64,000 nucleotides of DNA from NCBI GenBank assembly GCA_022508245.1, contig JAFLVO010000005.1, positions 26,609 to 90,608 on the forward strand, read 5' to 3'. This DNA comes from Clostridiales bacterium. Lineage in GTDB: Bacteria; Bacillota; Clostridia; Christensenellales; Borkfalkiaceae. The position numbers and the translations under genes were made by a program. The notes beneath the pieces were generated by a model. It saw only the letters and a list, made by a program, of their open reading frames with translations, was not told the DNA's origin and did no database searches. Positions 43,795 to 52,983 of this stretch are shown here, one piece after another. The stretch's first letter is position 1. Each line of letters begins with the position of its first letter.

Positions 43795-45474
43795 ATGTCC
43801 TATCTTGCGTTTTACAGAACCTTCCGCCCCCGAACCTTTGAAGAAGTCGTCCGGCAGGAACATATCGTACGCATTTTAAAAAATCAGATTGCGACCGACA
43901 AGGTGGGTCACGCCTATCTTTTCTGCGGACCGAGAGGAACGGGCAAAACGACGCTCGCCAAAATTTTTGCGCGTGCCATAAACTGTGAACACCCCGTGGA
44001 CGGCTCGCCCTGCGGCAAATGCGCGGCGTGCAAGGCGCTTTCGGAGGGAAGTAACCTCGACGTCTACGAAATAGACGCGGCGTCCAACAACGGCGTGGAC
44101 GAAATGCGCGATTTAAGAGAAAAGGTGCAATATCCCCCCGTAGCGGGCAAATACAAGGTATATATCATCGACGAGGTTCACATGCTTACGGCGTCGGCGT
44201 TCAACGCCGTATTGAAAACGCTGGAAGAACCGCCCCGCCACGCAATATTTATTCTTGCAACCACCGAACCGCAGAAAATTCCCGCAACAATACTTTCCCG
44301 CTGTATGCGGTTCGACTTCAAACTCATTCCGAGAAAGGATTTGGAGGAGCTCATAAAAAGCGTATTCATAAAAACAGGAAAGGAGTTCGAGGACGAGGCG
44401 GTAACCGCCATAGCTCGCGCAGGTGCGGGAAGTGCGCGCGACAGCCTTTCGATTGCCGATATGTGCGCCTCGTACTCCCGCGGTAAACTGACCTATAGCG
44501 ACGTCAACGCCGTTTTAGGCAGTGCCGAATACGCGAGAGTGGGTAAAATCTGCGGCGCAATTTTGGAGGAAAACGCCTCCGAGGCTTTGAGTGCGGTGGA
44601 GGAAATTCTTGCAACGGGCAAGAGCGTGGGTGTGCTTATAAAGGATATGCTCTCGTTTTTGAACGAATGTACGGTCGTCAAGGTGTGCCGCAACGCAAAA
44701 GAAATAGTCAATCTTCCCGAAGAAACCTATGCGGAAATTGCGCGGGTAGCCTCGCTTGCCGACGGGCACAAGCTTCTGCGGGTAACCGAAATTTTATCTT
44801 CCGCAGAGAACGAAATGAAATATTCTTCAAGCGCACGCATAACCTTGGAAACTGCGGTCTTCAAGAGCGCAACACCTCTTTCGGACTACAATATAGACGC
44901 TTTAATAGGAAAAATAAATGCGCTTGAACAAAAGCTCAAAAGCGGCGAGTACTCAATTCCCGCAACACCCGTGGCGACAGTAGAAAAACCCATACAACCC
45001 GAAGAAAAACCCGTCGTCAAGGAAACCGCCCCCGCGGTCAAAGAGAAACCCGTTCTGGTGCAGGAAGAGGAGCAAAACCCCTTTACCGAACAGGCAGAAA
45101 AAAAAGAGTCTGTTCAGGGTACGCTGTTGGATAACGTAAGCATTGCCGGCTCGTCGGGTCAGGACAGGAGCACTGTCTTTGCAAAGTTTATAAAGAGCCT
45201 TCGCACGACCCGCAAAAACGCCGTTCTCTTTACCCTTTGTATGGATTTGGAGCATTCATTCGAGGGCGATAAGATAATATTTACGACTGACAACGACGCC
45301 GTTTTTAAGGCATTGAACCGAAACGAAAATTCCTCGTATATAGCCGAAGTTCTGGCGGAATTGGGCGTATATGAACACGAAATAAAGTACAAATCGCCCG
45401 AACAGTCGGACTATGAAAAGGCACTTGAGGAACTTAAACAAAATTTTAGCGGAACTGATATAGATATTAAGTAA
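43795..45474 (+). CDS. dnaX: DNA polymerase III subunits gamma/tau
   Basis: The clamp-loader ATPase of the replisome. The 559-residue product has YRTFRPRTFEEVVRQEHI at the start, Walker A GPRGTGKTT near residues 43-51, a zinc site formed by Cys64, Cys73, Cys76 and Cys79 (NCEHPVDGSPCGKCAAC), Walker B VYIIDEVHML and the sensor SRCMRFDF. A Glu/Lys/Pro-rich linker (about 390-440) precedes a C-terminal tau-like domain. Two bases separate it from sigH, and ybaB follows. No internal frameshift signal for a short gamma form was evident. Confidence 0.95.
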   Translation: MSYLAFYRTFRPRTFEEVVRQEHIVRILKNQIATDKVGHAYLFCGPRGTGKTTLAKIFARAINCEHPVDGSPCGKCAACKALSEGSNLDVYEIDAASNNGVDEMRDLREKVQYPPVAGKYKVYIIDEVHMLTASAFNAVLKTLEEPPRHAIFILATTEPQKIPATILSRCMRFDFKLIPRKDLEELIKSVFIKTGKEFEDEAVTAIARAGAGSARDSLSIADMCASYSRGKLTYSDVNAVLGSAEYARVGKICGAILEENASEALSAVEEILATGKSVGVLIKDMLSFLNECTVVKVCRNAKEIVNLPEETYAEIARVASLADGHKLLRVTEILSSAENEMKYSSSARITLETAVFKSATPLSDYNIDALIGKINALEQKLKSGEYSIPATPVATVEKPIQPEEKPVVKETAPAVKEKPVLVQEEEQNPFTEQAEKKESVQGTLLDNVSIAGSSGQDRSTVFAKFIKSLRTTRKNAVLFTLCMDLEHSFEGDKIIFTTDNDAVFKALNRNENSSYIAEVLAELGVYEHEIKYKSPEQSDYEKALEELKQNFSGTDIDIK

Positions 45475-45487
45475 AAAGGAGTAAATT

Positions 45488-45856
45488 ATGGCAGGATTTA
45501 AAGGCGGAATGGGTGGAATGGGCGGTATGCAGAACATGCTCCGCGAAGCCCAGAAGATGCAGGAACAGATGCAGGCAGCCGACAAAGAGCTTGAGGAGTG
45601 GGAAGTCGTCGGACTTTCGGGCGGCGGCGAAGAGGGCGACGAAACTGTCGTCGTGTATATGAACGGCAAAAAAATAATAAACGGCATAGAGTTCGGCAGC
45701 AAGCTGTCTGAAATTATCGACATAACCGACGAGGACGACGTTGAAATGCTCGAGGACCTTATTATGGCGGCAATCAACGACGGATACGCAAAGGCGGACA
45801 AAGTTTACGAAGAAAAGATGGGCCCCTACGCAAAGGCGGGTAAAGGGCTAATATAA
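45488..45856 (+). CDS. ybaB: YbaB/EbfC family nucleoid-associated protein
   Basis: A 122-residue DNA-binding protein of the YbaB/EbfC family. The N-terminus is glycine/methionine-rich (GGMGGMGGMQNMLREAQKMQEQM), followed by the family core with VVGLSGGGEEGDETVVVYMNG and DVEMLEDLIMAAINDGYAKA. It lies in the standard dnaX-ybaB-recR order, but a family I repeat separates it from recR, starting three bases after its stop. Confidence 0.93.
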   Translation: MAGFKGGMGGMGGMQNMLREAQKMQEQMQAADKELEEWEVVGLSGGGEEGDETVVVYMNGKKIINGIEFGSKLSEIIDITDEDDVEMLEDLIMAAINDGYAKADKVYEEKMGPYAKAGKGLI

Positions 45857-45859
45857 AAA

Positions 45860-46054
45860 GTTCACGAAAAATTACTACTATTCTGCGTAGTAATTTTTCC
45901 GTGATTTGAGAGACGCTGTCTCTCTGCCCGTAATCATAATGGCAAACAGATATATAATTTCGGGCATTCACTCTGCACCTACGCAAGACTTCGGTGTGAG
46001 TGCAAGTTAGCACAAATTGAGTGCGCTTGCGGAAAAGCGCGTTTTTCCTTGCGC
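45860..46054 (+). repeat. Family I structured repeat, copy B (ybaB-recR spacer)
   Basis: Hairpin 1 ATTACTAC/GTAGTAAT around TATTCTGC with outer TCACG/CGTGA; hairpin 2 AGAGAC/GTCTCT; stem 3 TGCCCG/CGGGCA enclosing GGCAAAC; a longer, unrelated hairpin 4 (GCAC...GTGC region, 45973-46012); linker AAATTGAGTGCGC; hairpin 5 GGAAAA/TTTTTCC flanked by GCGC/GCGC. It fills the gap of an otherwise tight operon and ends 34 bases before recR. Confidence 0.9.
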
Positions 46055-46088
46055 AAATAATTTTATAAAATTTTTATTGATTTGAGAT

Positions 46089-46679
46089 ATGGAAGTATTT
46101 ATCGAGCCTATCGGAAGACTTATCAATCAGTTTTCCAAGCTCCCCGGCGTGGGGAAAAAGACGGCGCAGCGTTACGCCTATAAAATTATTCAAATGACGG
46201 AGGCGGAGGCAAAGGAATTTGCCGACAGCGTGCTGTACTGCAAGAGCCGTGTAAAATACTGCAAAACGTGTGGAAATTTCTCCGAAAACGAGGTGTGCGA
46301 CATCTGCAAGACCCGCCGCCCCGCGCAGATTTGCGTTGTTAAAGAGCCAAAAGACGTAATTGCGATGGAAAAACTGCACGAATACAAGGGCGTCTACCAC
46401 GTTCTGCACGGCGTAATAAGCCCTATGGACGGGGTGGGACCCAACGATATCCGCATTAAAGAGCTTCTTTCCCGCATAAACAGCGAGGTAACGGAAGTAA
46501 TAATGGCAACCAATCCCGACGTAGAGGGCGAGGCAACCGCTATGTATATAGCAAAGCTTATAAAGCCCCTCGGCGTGAACGTAACCCGCCTTGCGCACGG
46601 TATTCCCGTCGGTGGGGAACTCGAATATACCGACGAAGTCACGCTTTCGCGTGCCTTGACAGAAAGAAAAAGCATATAA
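46089..46679 (+). CDS. recR: Recombination protein RecR
   Basis: RecR forms a ring clamp and with RecF/RecO loads RecA in gap repair. The 196-residue product has the N-terminal helix-hairpin-helix ([17 protein letters not shown]), the zinc finger Cys57, Cys60, Cys69, Cys72 ([17 protein letters not shown]), and a Toprim domain with [30 protein letters not shown] and [15 protein letters not shown]. The end [25 protein letters not shown] is a family hallmark. Its stop codon lies at the left end of a superfamily II repeat. Confidence 0.96.
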   Translation: MEVFIEPIGRLINQFSKLPGVGKKTAQRYAYKIIQMTEAEAKEFADSVLYCKSRVKYCKTCGNFSENEVCDICKTRRPAQICVVKEPKDVIAMEKLHEYKGVYHVLHGVISPMDGVGPNDIRIKELLSRINSEVTEVIMATNPDVEGEATAMYIAKLIKPLGVNVTRLAHGIPVGGELEYTDEVTLSRALTERKSI

Positions 46680-46800
46680 GCGGCGCATAACTGTGTCGCG
46701 CTTGCGTTTTGCTCGGGTTACATACAAAAAAGTATGCGCCCCTCGCAAAGCCGCGCGCTCCTTGTTCTGCTTGCTTCTCTGCTTTTTGGACAGGCAATAG
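46676..46800 (+). repeat. Superfamily II repeat, copy 2 (recR-gpsA spacer)
   Basis: Aligns with 766-880 over the whole length: ATAAGCGGCGCATAACTGTG, GCGCTTGCGTTTTGCTCGG, stem CATAC/GTATG around an A-run, AAGCCGCGCGCTCC and CTGCTTGCTTCT. It lies between two same-strand genes and the gpsA ribosome site follows it. Confidence 0.75.
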
Positions 46801-46825
46801 TATAGTTAATTTATGAGGTAAAAAT

Positions 46826-47815
46826 ATGAACATTTCGGTTTTAGGTTGCGGGCGCTGGGGCTCGTTTATAGCATGGTATCAGGCGACCGTACTTAAGAAC
46901 AAAGTAATAAGCTGGGGCCCCGAGGGCGACTACTCGTACGAGGTTTTAAAAAACACGGGCAAAAACGAGTACGTCGAACTCGACAAATCCATAACGCTCA
47001 CGTGCGACTTGGAATACGCCGTAAATTCGAGCGAAATTATAATAATTTCCATCTCCTCGCAGGGCTTGCGCGGTTTTATGAAAAAAGTCACGGCGTACAA
47101 TGTCAAGGACAAAATTTTCATACTCTGTATGAAAGGCATAGAGGAGAGCACAGGCAAACGCCTCTCCGAAGTTTTAATAGAGAGCGGAATTGATAAAAAC
47201 AGGATAGCCGTATGGGTAGGACCGGGGCATATTCAGGCTTTCACAAAGGGCATACCCAACTGCATGGTCATAGACAGCTACGACGAAAAATTAAAGAGAT
47301 ATATTGCCGACAATTTTAAGAGTAATTTAATCCGCTTTTACTACGGCAACGATATTATAGGCACTGAAATAGGCGCGGCGGCTAAAAACGTTATGGGTAT
47401 CGCTGCAGGAGTTTTGGACGGCAGCGGATATGTAAGTCTGAAGGGTCCCTTAATGGCGCGCGGCGCGTACGAGGTAGGAAAGCTCATAACTGCAATGGGC
47501 GGCGAATTTAATTCGGCGTACGGACTTGCGCATTTAGGCGACTATGAAACGACTCTCTTTTCGGAATATTCGCACAACCGCCGCTACGGCGAAATGATGG
47601 CGCACGGCACTAAGTTCGACAGGCTTGCCGAGGGCGTTATGACGGCAAAAGCCATAAAAGAGCTTGCCGATAAACTTCACATAGAGCTTCCAATAACGGA
47701 GGCGGTGTACGAGGCATGCTTCTTATCCCATGTATTTGAAAACGGCGACGGTCCCAAGCACTGCATGGATATAATTTTAAAGCTCTTTGAACGCGAAACT
47801 AAATCAGAATTTTAA
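46826..47815 (+). CDS. gpsA: NAD(P)H-dependent glycerol-3-phosphate dehydrogenase
   Basis: Makes sn-glycerol 3-phosphate from dihydroxyacetone phosphate for phospholipids. The 329-residue product has the NAD(P) fold with VLGCGRWGSFIAW at residues 5-17 (where GAGSWGTA is usual), SISSQGLRGFM near 72, GPGHIQAFTKGIPN near 132 and the active-site block GTEIGAAAKNVMGIAAGVLDG near 185-205. LAHLGDYETT near 235 replaces the usual GLGDLxxT. These changes fit a divergent but complete member. GAGG precedes the ATG. Confidence 0.9.
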   Translation: MNISVLGCGRWGSFIAWYQATVLKNKVISWGPEGDYSYEVLKNTGKNEYVELDKSITLTCDLEYAVNSSEIIIISISSQGLRGFMKKVTAYNVKDKIFILCMKGIEESTGKRLSEVLIESGIDKNRIAVWVGPGHIQAFTKGIPNCMVIDSYDEKLKRYIADNFKSNLIRFYYGNDIIGTEIGAAAKNVMGIAAGVLDGSGYVSLKGPLMARGAYEVGKLITAMGGEFNSAYGLAHLGDYETTLFSEYSHNRRYGEMMAHGTKFDRLAEGVMTAKAIKELADKLHIELPITEAVYEACFLSHVFENGDGPKHCMDIILKLFERETKSEF

Positions 47816-47854
47816 AAAACTATAAAGATTAGACTATTTTAAAGAGGCAGAATT

Positions 47855-49687
47855 TTGTTAAGAGAAGATTTAAGAAACGTGGCGATAATAGCCCACGTAG
47901 ACCACGGCAAGACGACGCTTGTCGACGCAATGTTAAAGCAGAGCCACACCTTCCGTGAAAATCAGGCGGTGGAGGAGCGCGTTATGGACTCCAACGACTT
48001 GGAGCGCGAGCGCGGCATAACCATACTTGCAAAGAACACTTCTATAAGCTATAAAGGCGTTAAAATAAATGTGGTTGACACGCCCGGGCACGCCGACTTT
48101 TCGGGCGAGGTTGAGCGCGTTATGATGATGGTAAACGGTGTTCTCGTGCTCGTTGACGCGGCAGAGGGACCTATGCCACAAACCCGTTTCGTCGTACAAA
48201 AGGCTCTTGAAATGGGTCACAGGCTTATTATCGTCGTAAACAAAATAGACCGCCCCGACGCCCGTCTTTCTGAGGTTCAGGACGAAATTTTGGAGCTACT
48301 TTTAGAGCTTGACGCGTCCGACGACCAGCTTATGAGTCCCGTCGTATGGTGTTCGGGCAGAGACGGTACGGCAACCCTCGATTTAAACGAAAAGGGCAAG
48401 GACTTGACGCCACTGTTTGAAACCATACTTACACATATTCAGCCAATGGAGGCGGATACCGAGGGTGCAGCCCAGCTCCTCGTTTCGTCCATAGACTACA
48501 ACGACTACGTCGGGCGCATAGGTATAGGCAGAATAGAGCGCGGAGTTATAAGGCAGGGACAGGCTGTCACGGTGTGCAACTACAACAATATACAGCTTCA
48601 CGCCCCCGGGAAAATTGCAAACCTGTATCAGATAGACGGTCTGCAGCGCGTACCCTGCGAGAGCGCAAAGGCGGGAGATATAGTCTGCTTCTCGGGTCTT
48701 GAAAAAATCAACATAGGCGACACCGTGTGCCAGACCGACTGCGTGGAGCCTCACAAATTCGTTAAAATTACCGAACCCACGGTTGAAATGACCTTCTCTG
48801 TAAACGATTCGCCTTTTGCGGGAAAGGACGGCAAGTGGGTCACAACGCGCCACCTGCACGACAGGCTCTTCAAAGAGCTCTTAAAGGACGTATCTTTAAG
48901 GGTCGAGGAAACGGGCTCGGCGGACAGCTACCGCGTGTGCGGCAGGGGGGAGATGCACCTTTCTATTCTCATTGAAAATATGCGAAGGGAGGGCTACGAA
49001 TTTCAGGTTTCGACCCCCCGAGTAATGTACAGAGAGATTGACGGCGTAAAGTACGAGCCTATGGAAAGGCTTATAGTCGACGTTCCCGACGACAGTACGG
49101 GCGCAGTTTTCCAAAGTATGGGCAACCGTAAAGGCGAGCTTTTGCACATGAGTGCAATAGGCAGCCGCACGAGGCTCGAATTTATAATTCCCGCCCGCGG
49201 ACTTTTCGGCTACAAGTCGGAATTTCTGACGTCCACCAAGGGCGAGGGTATCTTTTCAAGCGTGTTCTTCGAATACCAACCCTACAAGGGCGAGCTCTCA
49301 CGCAGAAATACGGGTTCGCTTGTAGCCTTTGAAACGGGCGAGGCGGTAACCTACGGACTATTCAACGCGCAGGGCAGGGGCACGCTGTTTATCGGCGCAG
49401 GCACTCCCGTCTACGAGGGTATGGTAATAGGCGAAAGCCCCAAAAGCGACGATATCAACGTAAACGTTTGTAAAACCAAGCATTTAACTAATACCCGTTC
49501 AAGCTCAAGCGACGACGCGTTAAGGCTGATAACTCCCAAGAAAATGAGCCTTGAAGAGTGCCTTGAATTTATCGCCGACGACGAGCTTTTGGAAGTAACC
49601 CCCAAAAACATACGCATAAGAAAGCGTATTTTGGACAGCGAACTCCGCGCAAAAGCAAATGCAAAAATCAAGAAAGGATTAGTATAA
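47855..49687 (+). CDS. typA: GTPase TypA/BipA
   Basis: A ribosome-associated translational GTPase of the EF-G family, involved in stress adaptation and 50S assembly. The 610-residue length is standard. The G domain has [15 protein letters not shown] near residues 13-27, [26 protein letters not shown] near 76-91 and NKIDRP near 130. Domain II, the EF-G-like domains III and V, and the BipA-specific C-terminal domain ([27 protein letters not shown], then [13 protein letters not shown]) follow. The start is TTG 47855, with AGAGGCAG upstream. Confidence 0.96.
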   Translation: MLREDLRNVAIIAHVDHGKTTLVDAMLKQSHTFRENQAVEERVMDSNDLERERGITILAKNTSISYKGVKINVVDTPGHADFSGEVERVMMMVNGVLVLVDAAEGPMPQTRFVVQKALEMGHRLIIVVNKIDRPDARLSEVQDEILELLLELDASDDQLMSPVVWCSGRDGTATLDLNEKGKDLTPLFETILTHIQPMEADTEGAAQLLVSSIDYNDYVGRIGIGRIERGVIRQGQAVTVCNYNNIQLHAPGKIANLYQIDGLQRVPCESAKAGDIVCFSGLEKINIGDTVCQTDCVEPHKFVKITEPTVEMTFSVNDSPFAGKDGKWVTTRHLHDRLFKELLKDVSLRVEETGSADSYRVCGRGEMHLSILIENMRREGYEFQVSTPRVMYREIDGVKYEPMERLIVDVPDDSTGAVFQSMGNRKGELLHMSAIGSRTRLEFIIPARGLFGYKSEFLTSTKGEGIFSSVFFEYQPYKGELSRRNTGSLVAFETGEAVTYGLFNAQGRGTLFIGAGTPVYEGMVIGESPKSDDINVNVCKTKHLTNTRSSSSDDALRLITPKKMSLEECLEFIADDELLEVTPKNIRIRKRILDSELRAKANAKIKKGLV

Positions 49688-49698
49688 AAATAACATAT

Positions 49699-49734
49699 AA
49701 AAAGCGCGGCGCAAAAATTTGCGCCGCGCTTTTT
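49699..49734 (+). terminator. Terminator after typA
   Basis: Hairpin AAAGCGCGGCGCAAA-AA-TTTGCGCCGCGCTTT with flanking A-run and T-run. Confidence 0.88.
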
Positions 49735-49933
49735 ACGCAACTATATTAAGCTGTTTGAATAAAATAAAGCAACGGGTATGCAACTCCAACCGATACGCCT
49801 GATAACGGCTTATTTTGGGCTTTTTCTGCGTTAAGCTTGCGCGTAGCAGTGTTCCCGCATACCGAGCGGTGTGGTAGGGGTATGGACTGCAAGTATTGCC
49901 CGTAAAAATGTGTCTTTGAGGTTGAATATCCGT

Positions 49934-50416
49934 ATGAACGAACGTGAATATGACAGAGAGGCGGCAGTAGCATACGCAAAAAAGTGGGCGTACGGCAGAA
50001 ATCCCGCATTTTACGATTTTTCAAGGATTGGGGGAGATTGTACCAATTATGCGTCGCAGTGCATTTATGCAGGTGCAGGAGTTATGAATTTTACTCCCGT
50101 TACGGGTTGGTTTTACCGTTCGGCAAACGACAGAACGGCGTCTTGGACGGGAGTGGAGTATCTGTACAACTTTCTTACCCGAAACGAGGGGGTTGGACCT
50201 TACGCCGAGGAAGTTCCGCTTTCCGAGCTTCAAATAGGCGATATCGTGCAGCTTGGCAGAGCCACGGGCGATTTTTACCACTCCCCCGTAGTGGTGGGCT
50301 TTTCAAGGGGCGAAATTCTTGTCGCCGCCCACACCTTCGATACGTACGGCAAGCGGCTTTCAAGCTACACTTTCGAGCGTTCCCGAGGCATACATATAAT
50401 TAAAGTCAGATACTGA
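49934..50416 (+). CDS. Amidase_6-type putative cell-wall or peptide amidase
   Basis: A 160-residue protein matching the Amidase_6 (papain-like, NlpC-related) pattern: YDREAAVAYAKKWAYGRNPAFYDF, then the cysteine motif GGDCTNYASQCIYAGAG near residues 35-50, then GDIVQLGRATGDFYHSPVVVGF and a His in VAAHTFDTYGKRL. Cys and His of these motifs form the presumed catalytic pair. Family members often carry a signal peptide; none is visible here from ATG 49934. The frame can be extended to 49871 but the added residues do not look like a signal. It is between two terminators, so probably a single-gene transcript. Confidence 0.8.
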   Translation: MNEREYDREAAVAYAKKWAYGRNPAFYDFSRIGGDCTNYASQCIYAGAGVMNFTPVTGWFYRSANDRTASWTGVEYLYNFLTRNEGVGPYAEEVPLSELQIGDIVQLGRATGDFYHSPVVVGFSRGEILVAAHTFDTYGKRLSSYTFERSRGIHIIKVRY

Positions 50417-50429
50417 AAGCAGGACAGTT

Positions 50430-50465
50430 AAAAGCGGACGGCACTTTTAAGTGCCGTCCGCTTTT
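50430..50465 (+). terminator. Terminator after the amidase gene
   Basis: Hairpin AAAAGCGGACGGCAC-TTTTAA-GTGCCGTCCGCTTTT. Confidence 0.88.
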
Positions 50466-50536
50466 GTTAAGTGAAAGGTCCGTTATTCGGCATTTTCACG
50501 GTACAAATGATTTTAAAGCAATTTTTAATAAAGTTC

Positions 50537-50566
50537 TTTACATTTTTTTCCTTAATGTGTTATAAT
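50537..50566 (+). promoter_or_regulatory. Promoter of the lplA-lpd-gcv operon
   Basis: TTTACA at 50537-50542, an 18-base spacer and TATAAT at 50561-50566. I see no glycine riboswitch between this promoter and the first gene. Confidence 0.65.
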
Positions 50567-50605
50567 GATTACGATTTGATTTTATCCTGAAATACGAATA
50601 GTTAA

Positions 50606-51559
50606 ATGATAAATAAACTTAAAATAATCCGTGCCGGGGGGCTGAATCCCTACCGCAACCAAGCTATCGAAAAATATCTTCTTGAAACCTGTAAAAAGGG
50701 TGAGATGGTATTATATCTTTGGGCGAACGCTAATACGGTATTCATAGGTAAAAATCAGAACGCATATACCGAGTGCCGCATATCCTCACTCCTTTCAGAC
50801 GGCGGCTATGTTGCGCGAAGATTCACGGGCGGCGGCGCGGTGTACCACGACAAGGGCAACTTGAATTTCACTTTCATAACCTGCTGCGAAGACTATAGTA
50901 TTTCCAATCAGTTTGCCGTAATTTTGGACGCTCTGCGCGAATTGGGCTTCAATGCCGAAATAAACGGCAGAAACGATTTGGTAATTGACGGAAAAAAGTT
51001 TTCGGGCAACGCCTTTTACAAGAGCAAGACCGTTTGTCTGCACCACGGCACAATCTTAATTAATTCCAATCCGGATAAAATCGCAAAGTACCTCAACGTC
51101 AGCCGCCTTAAGCTGAACGCGAAGGGCGTAAAAAGCGTTAAAAGTCGGGTCTGCAATCTGTCGGAGTACCGCGGGGTAAGCGCAGACGAAGTTGCAAACG
51201 CACTTCAGATTGCACTTCAAAAAAGGTTCCCCGATGCGGAACGCTGTCTTCTTAAAGAGAGCGATTTGCCCGAAGATAAATTGAAAACCCTTACCGAACA
51301 GTTTGCCGACAAAAGCTACGTACTCGGCGACGATATTCGCTACAACGTGGCGTTCGAGTACCGCTACGGGTGGGGCGTTGCCGATATAAGGTTGGAATTT
51401 AACGGCAACGTAATAGAAAAAGCTAAAATTTATTCCGACGCACTCGATACCGAGGCGGTAGAGCTTAAGGAAAAACTGTTGACGGGTCTTGACTTAACAA
51501 AGCCTGTAGACCCGCGCATAAAAGATATAATTGATATTTTTGGAGCGGTAAATAAATGA
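50606..51559 (+). CDS. lplA: Lipoate-protein ligase
   Basis: Attaches lipoate to lysine of carrier domains such as GcvH, by way of lipoyl-AMP. The 317-residue product has RRFTGGGAVYHDKGNLNFTF near residues 71-90, NDLVIDGKKFSGNAFYKSK near 124-142 (with the catalytic Lys), HHGTILIN and the accessory C-terminal domain from about 235. Location at the head of the glycine cleavage genes points to GcvH as its main substrate. The ATG has no obvious ribosome site. It overlaps the next gene by four bases. Confidence 0.93.
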   Translation: MINKLKIIRAGGLNPYRNQAIEKYLLETCKKGEMVLYLWANANTVFIGKNQNAYTECRISSLLSDGGYVARRFTGGGAVYHDKGNLNFTFITCCEDYSISNQFAVILDALRELGFNAEINGRNDLVIDGKKFSGNAFYKSKTVCLHHGTILINSNPDKIAKYLNVSRLKLNAKGVKSVKSRVCNLSEYRGVSADEVANALQIALQKRFPDAERCLLKESDLPEDKLKTLTEQFADKSYVLGDDIRYNVAFEYRYGWGVADIRLEFNGNVIEKAKIYSDALDTEAVELKEKLLTGLDLTKPVDPRIKDIIDIFGAVNK

Positions 51560-52920
51560 AATACGATTTGGTAGTTATAGGCGGCGGTCCGGGCGGATAC
51601 GTCGGCGCGATACGGGCGGCAAAGCTTGGCATGAAGACTGCGCTCATTGAAGAGCGCGAGCTCGGCGGCACCTGCCTGAACAGGGGATGTATCCCCACCA
51701 AGGCGCTTTTGCACAGCGGCGAAGCTTATGCCTCGCGTGAGAACTGGGCAGAGCTTGGCATTAATGCCGAAAACGTTACCTTTGACGAGGATGCGGTCTA
51801 TTCCCGCAAGGAAGCTATAGTGCAAAATTTGCGCAACGGCGTAAAATCGCTTGTCAAGGCAAATAAAATAGATTTGTACGAAACGCACGGCAGGATAACG
51901 GGCGAACACACCGTGGATGCGGGCGGCGAACAGCTTGAATCACAGTATATACTCATTGCTACGGGCTCTCTACCTATCGGAAGCGACCCCGCCGTGCGCC
52001 CCATAAAGGGTATGCAGTACGCACTCAACTCCGACGACGTGCTGTCAAAAAAGGTTGAAGGGAATCGCATTGCCATAGTCGGCGCAGGCGTCATAGGCGT
52101 TGAATTTACCGACTATCTTTCCAACACGGGAAGAGAAGTTACTCTCATCGAACCGATGGAAAGAATTATACCCATGACGGGCAAGGAAACGGGCGTGCAG
52201 CTCGCCTCCATTTTAAAGCGCAAGGGCGTAAAAATTATCACGGGCGCAAAGGTAAACGAAATTCTGCCTGATTTTACCGTTAAATACTCCACCGCAAAGG
52301 GCGACTTTGAAGAGAAGTTCGACAACGTCATAGTTTCCATAGGCAGACGTGCAAACATTTCAAGTCTCGGACTTGAAAGCGTAGGTATTTCGGCGGACAG
52401 GCGCATAGAGGTTGACGAAAATATGTACACGGGCGTTGCGGGAATTTATGCCTGCGGCGACGCGATAGGTAAAATTCAGCTTGCGCACTTTGCTTCGGCA
52501 TCGGCAATAACGGCTGTCGAGAGTATGCTTAAAAAGCCTCATTCAACAGATTTAAGCATAGTGCCCTCGTGCATATACACCCAGCCCGAAATTGCCTCCG
52601 TCGGCAAAAAGGAAAGCGAGGTCGAAAACGCCAAGGTCGGCAAATTCCTTATGGCGGCGAACGGAAAATCACAGATAGAGGGAGTAGGACGCGGCTTTAT
52701 TAAGGTCATTGCAGACAGTGACGGCACCGTCGTCGGCGCCGAGCTTTTCTGCGTTCGCGCAACGGATATGATAGGCGAGCTTGCCCTTGCTGTCTCGCGC
52801 GGCTTAAAGATAAGCGAGGTTTCGGCGGTAATTCATCCCCATCCCACGGTTATGGAGAGCGTTGGCGAAGCCTACGAAGATATCGAAGGACTTGCGACAC
52901 ATATGTCGCCGAAGAAATAA
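51556..52920 (+). CDS. lpdA: Dihydrolipoyl dehydrogenase (L protein)
   Basis: The FAD flavoprotein that reoxidises dihydrolipoyl-GcvH using NAD. The 454-residue product has the FAD motif VVIGGGPGGYVGAIRA at residues 6-21, redox pair Cys40 and Cys45 in GGTCLNRGCIPTKAL, the NAD motif IAIVGAGVIGVEFTDYL near 170-186, IYACGDAIG near 295, and the active-site His in AVIHPHPTVMESVGEA near the C-terminus. It sits between lplA and the gcv genes, so it serves as the glycine cleavage L protein. Confidence 0.96.
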   Translation: MKYDLVVIGGGPGGYVGAIRAAKLGMKTALIEERELGGTCLNRGCIPTKALLHSGEAYASRENWAELGINAENVTFDEDAVYSRKEAIVQNLRNGVKSLVKANKIDLYETHGRITGEHTVDAGGEQLESQYILIATGSLPIGSDPAVRPIKGMQYALNSDDVLSKKVEGNRIAIVGAGVIGVEFTDYLSNTGREVTLIEPMERIIPMTGKETGVQLASILKRKGVKIITGAKVNEILPDFTVKYSTAKGDFEEKFDNVIVSIGRRANISSLGLESVGISADRRIEVDENMYTGVAGIYACGDAIGKIQLAHFASASAITAVESMLKKPHSTDLSIVPSCIYTQPEIASVGKKESEVENAKVGKFLMAANGKSQIEGVGRGFIKVIADSDGTVVGAELFCVRATDMIGELALAVSRGLKISEVSAVIHPHPTVMESVGEAYEDIEGLATHMSPKK

Positions 52921-52983
52921 TTTTGCTCAATTAGGCACAACAATTTAAAATATAAATTTATAAATTTCAGGAGGAGATTTTTA

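Noticed and set aside
45960..46020. A CIRCE heat-shock operator (GAGTGC / TTAGCAC text)
   Set aside because: The segments are in the wrong order and spacing for TTAGCACTC-N9-GAGTGCTAA, and belong to the variable hairpin 4 of family I copy B.
50417..50605. Glycine riboswitch before the glycine cleavage operon
   Set aside because: The leader after the promoter is only about 35 bases and shows none of the glycine aptamer motifs.
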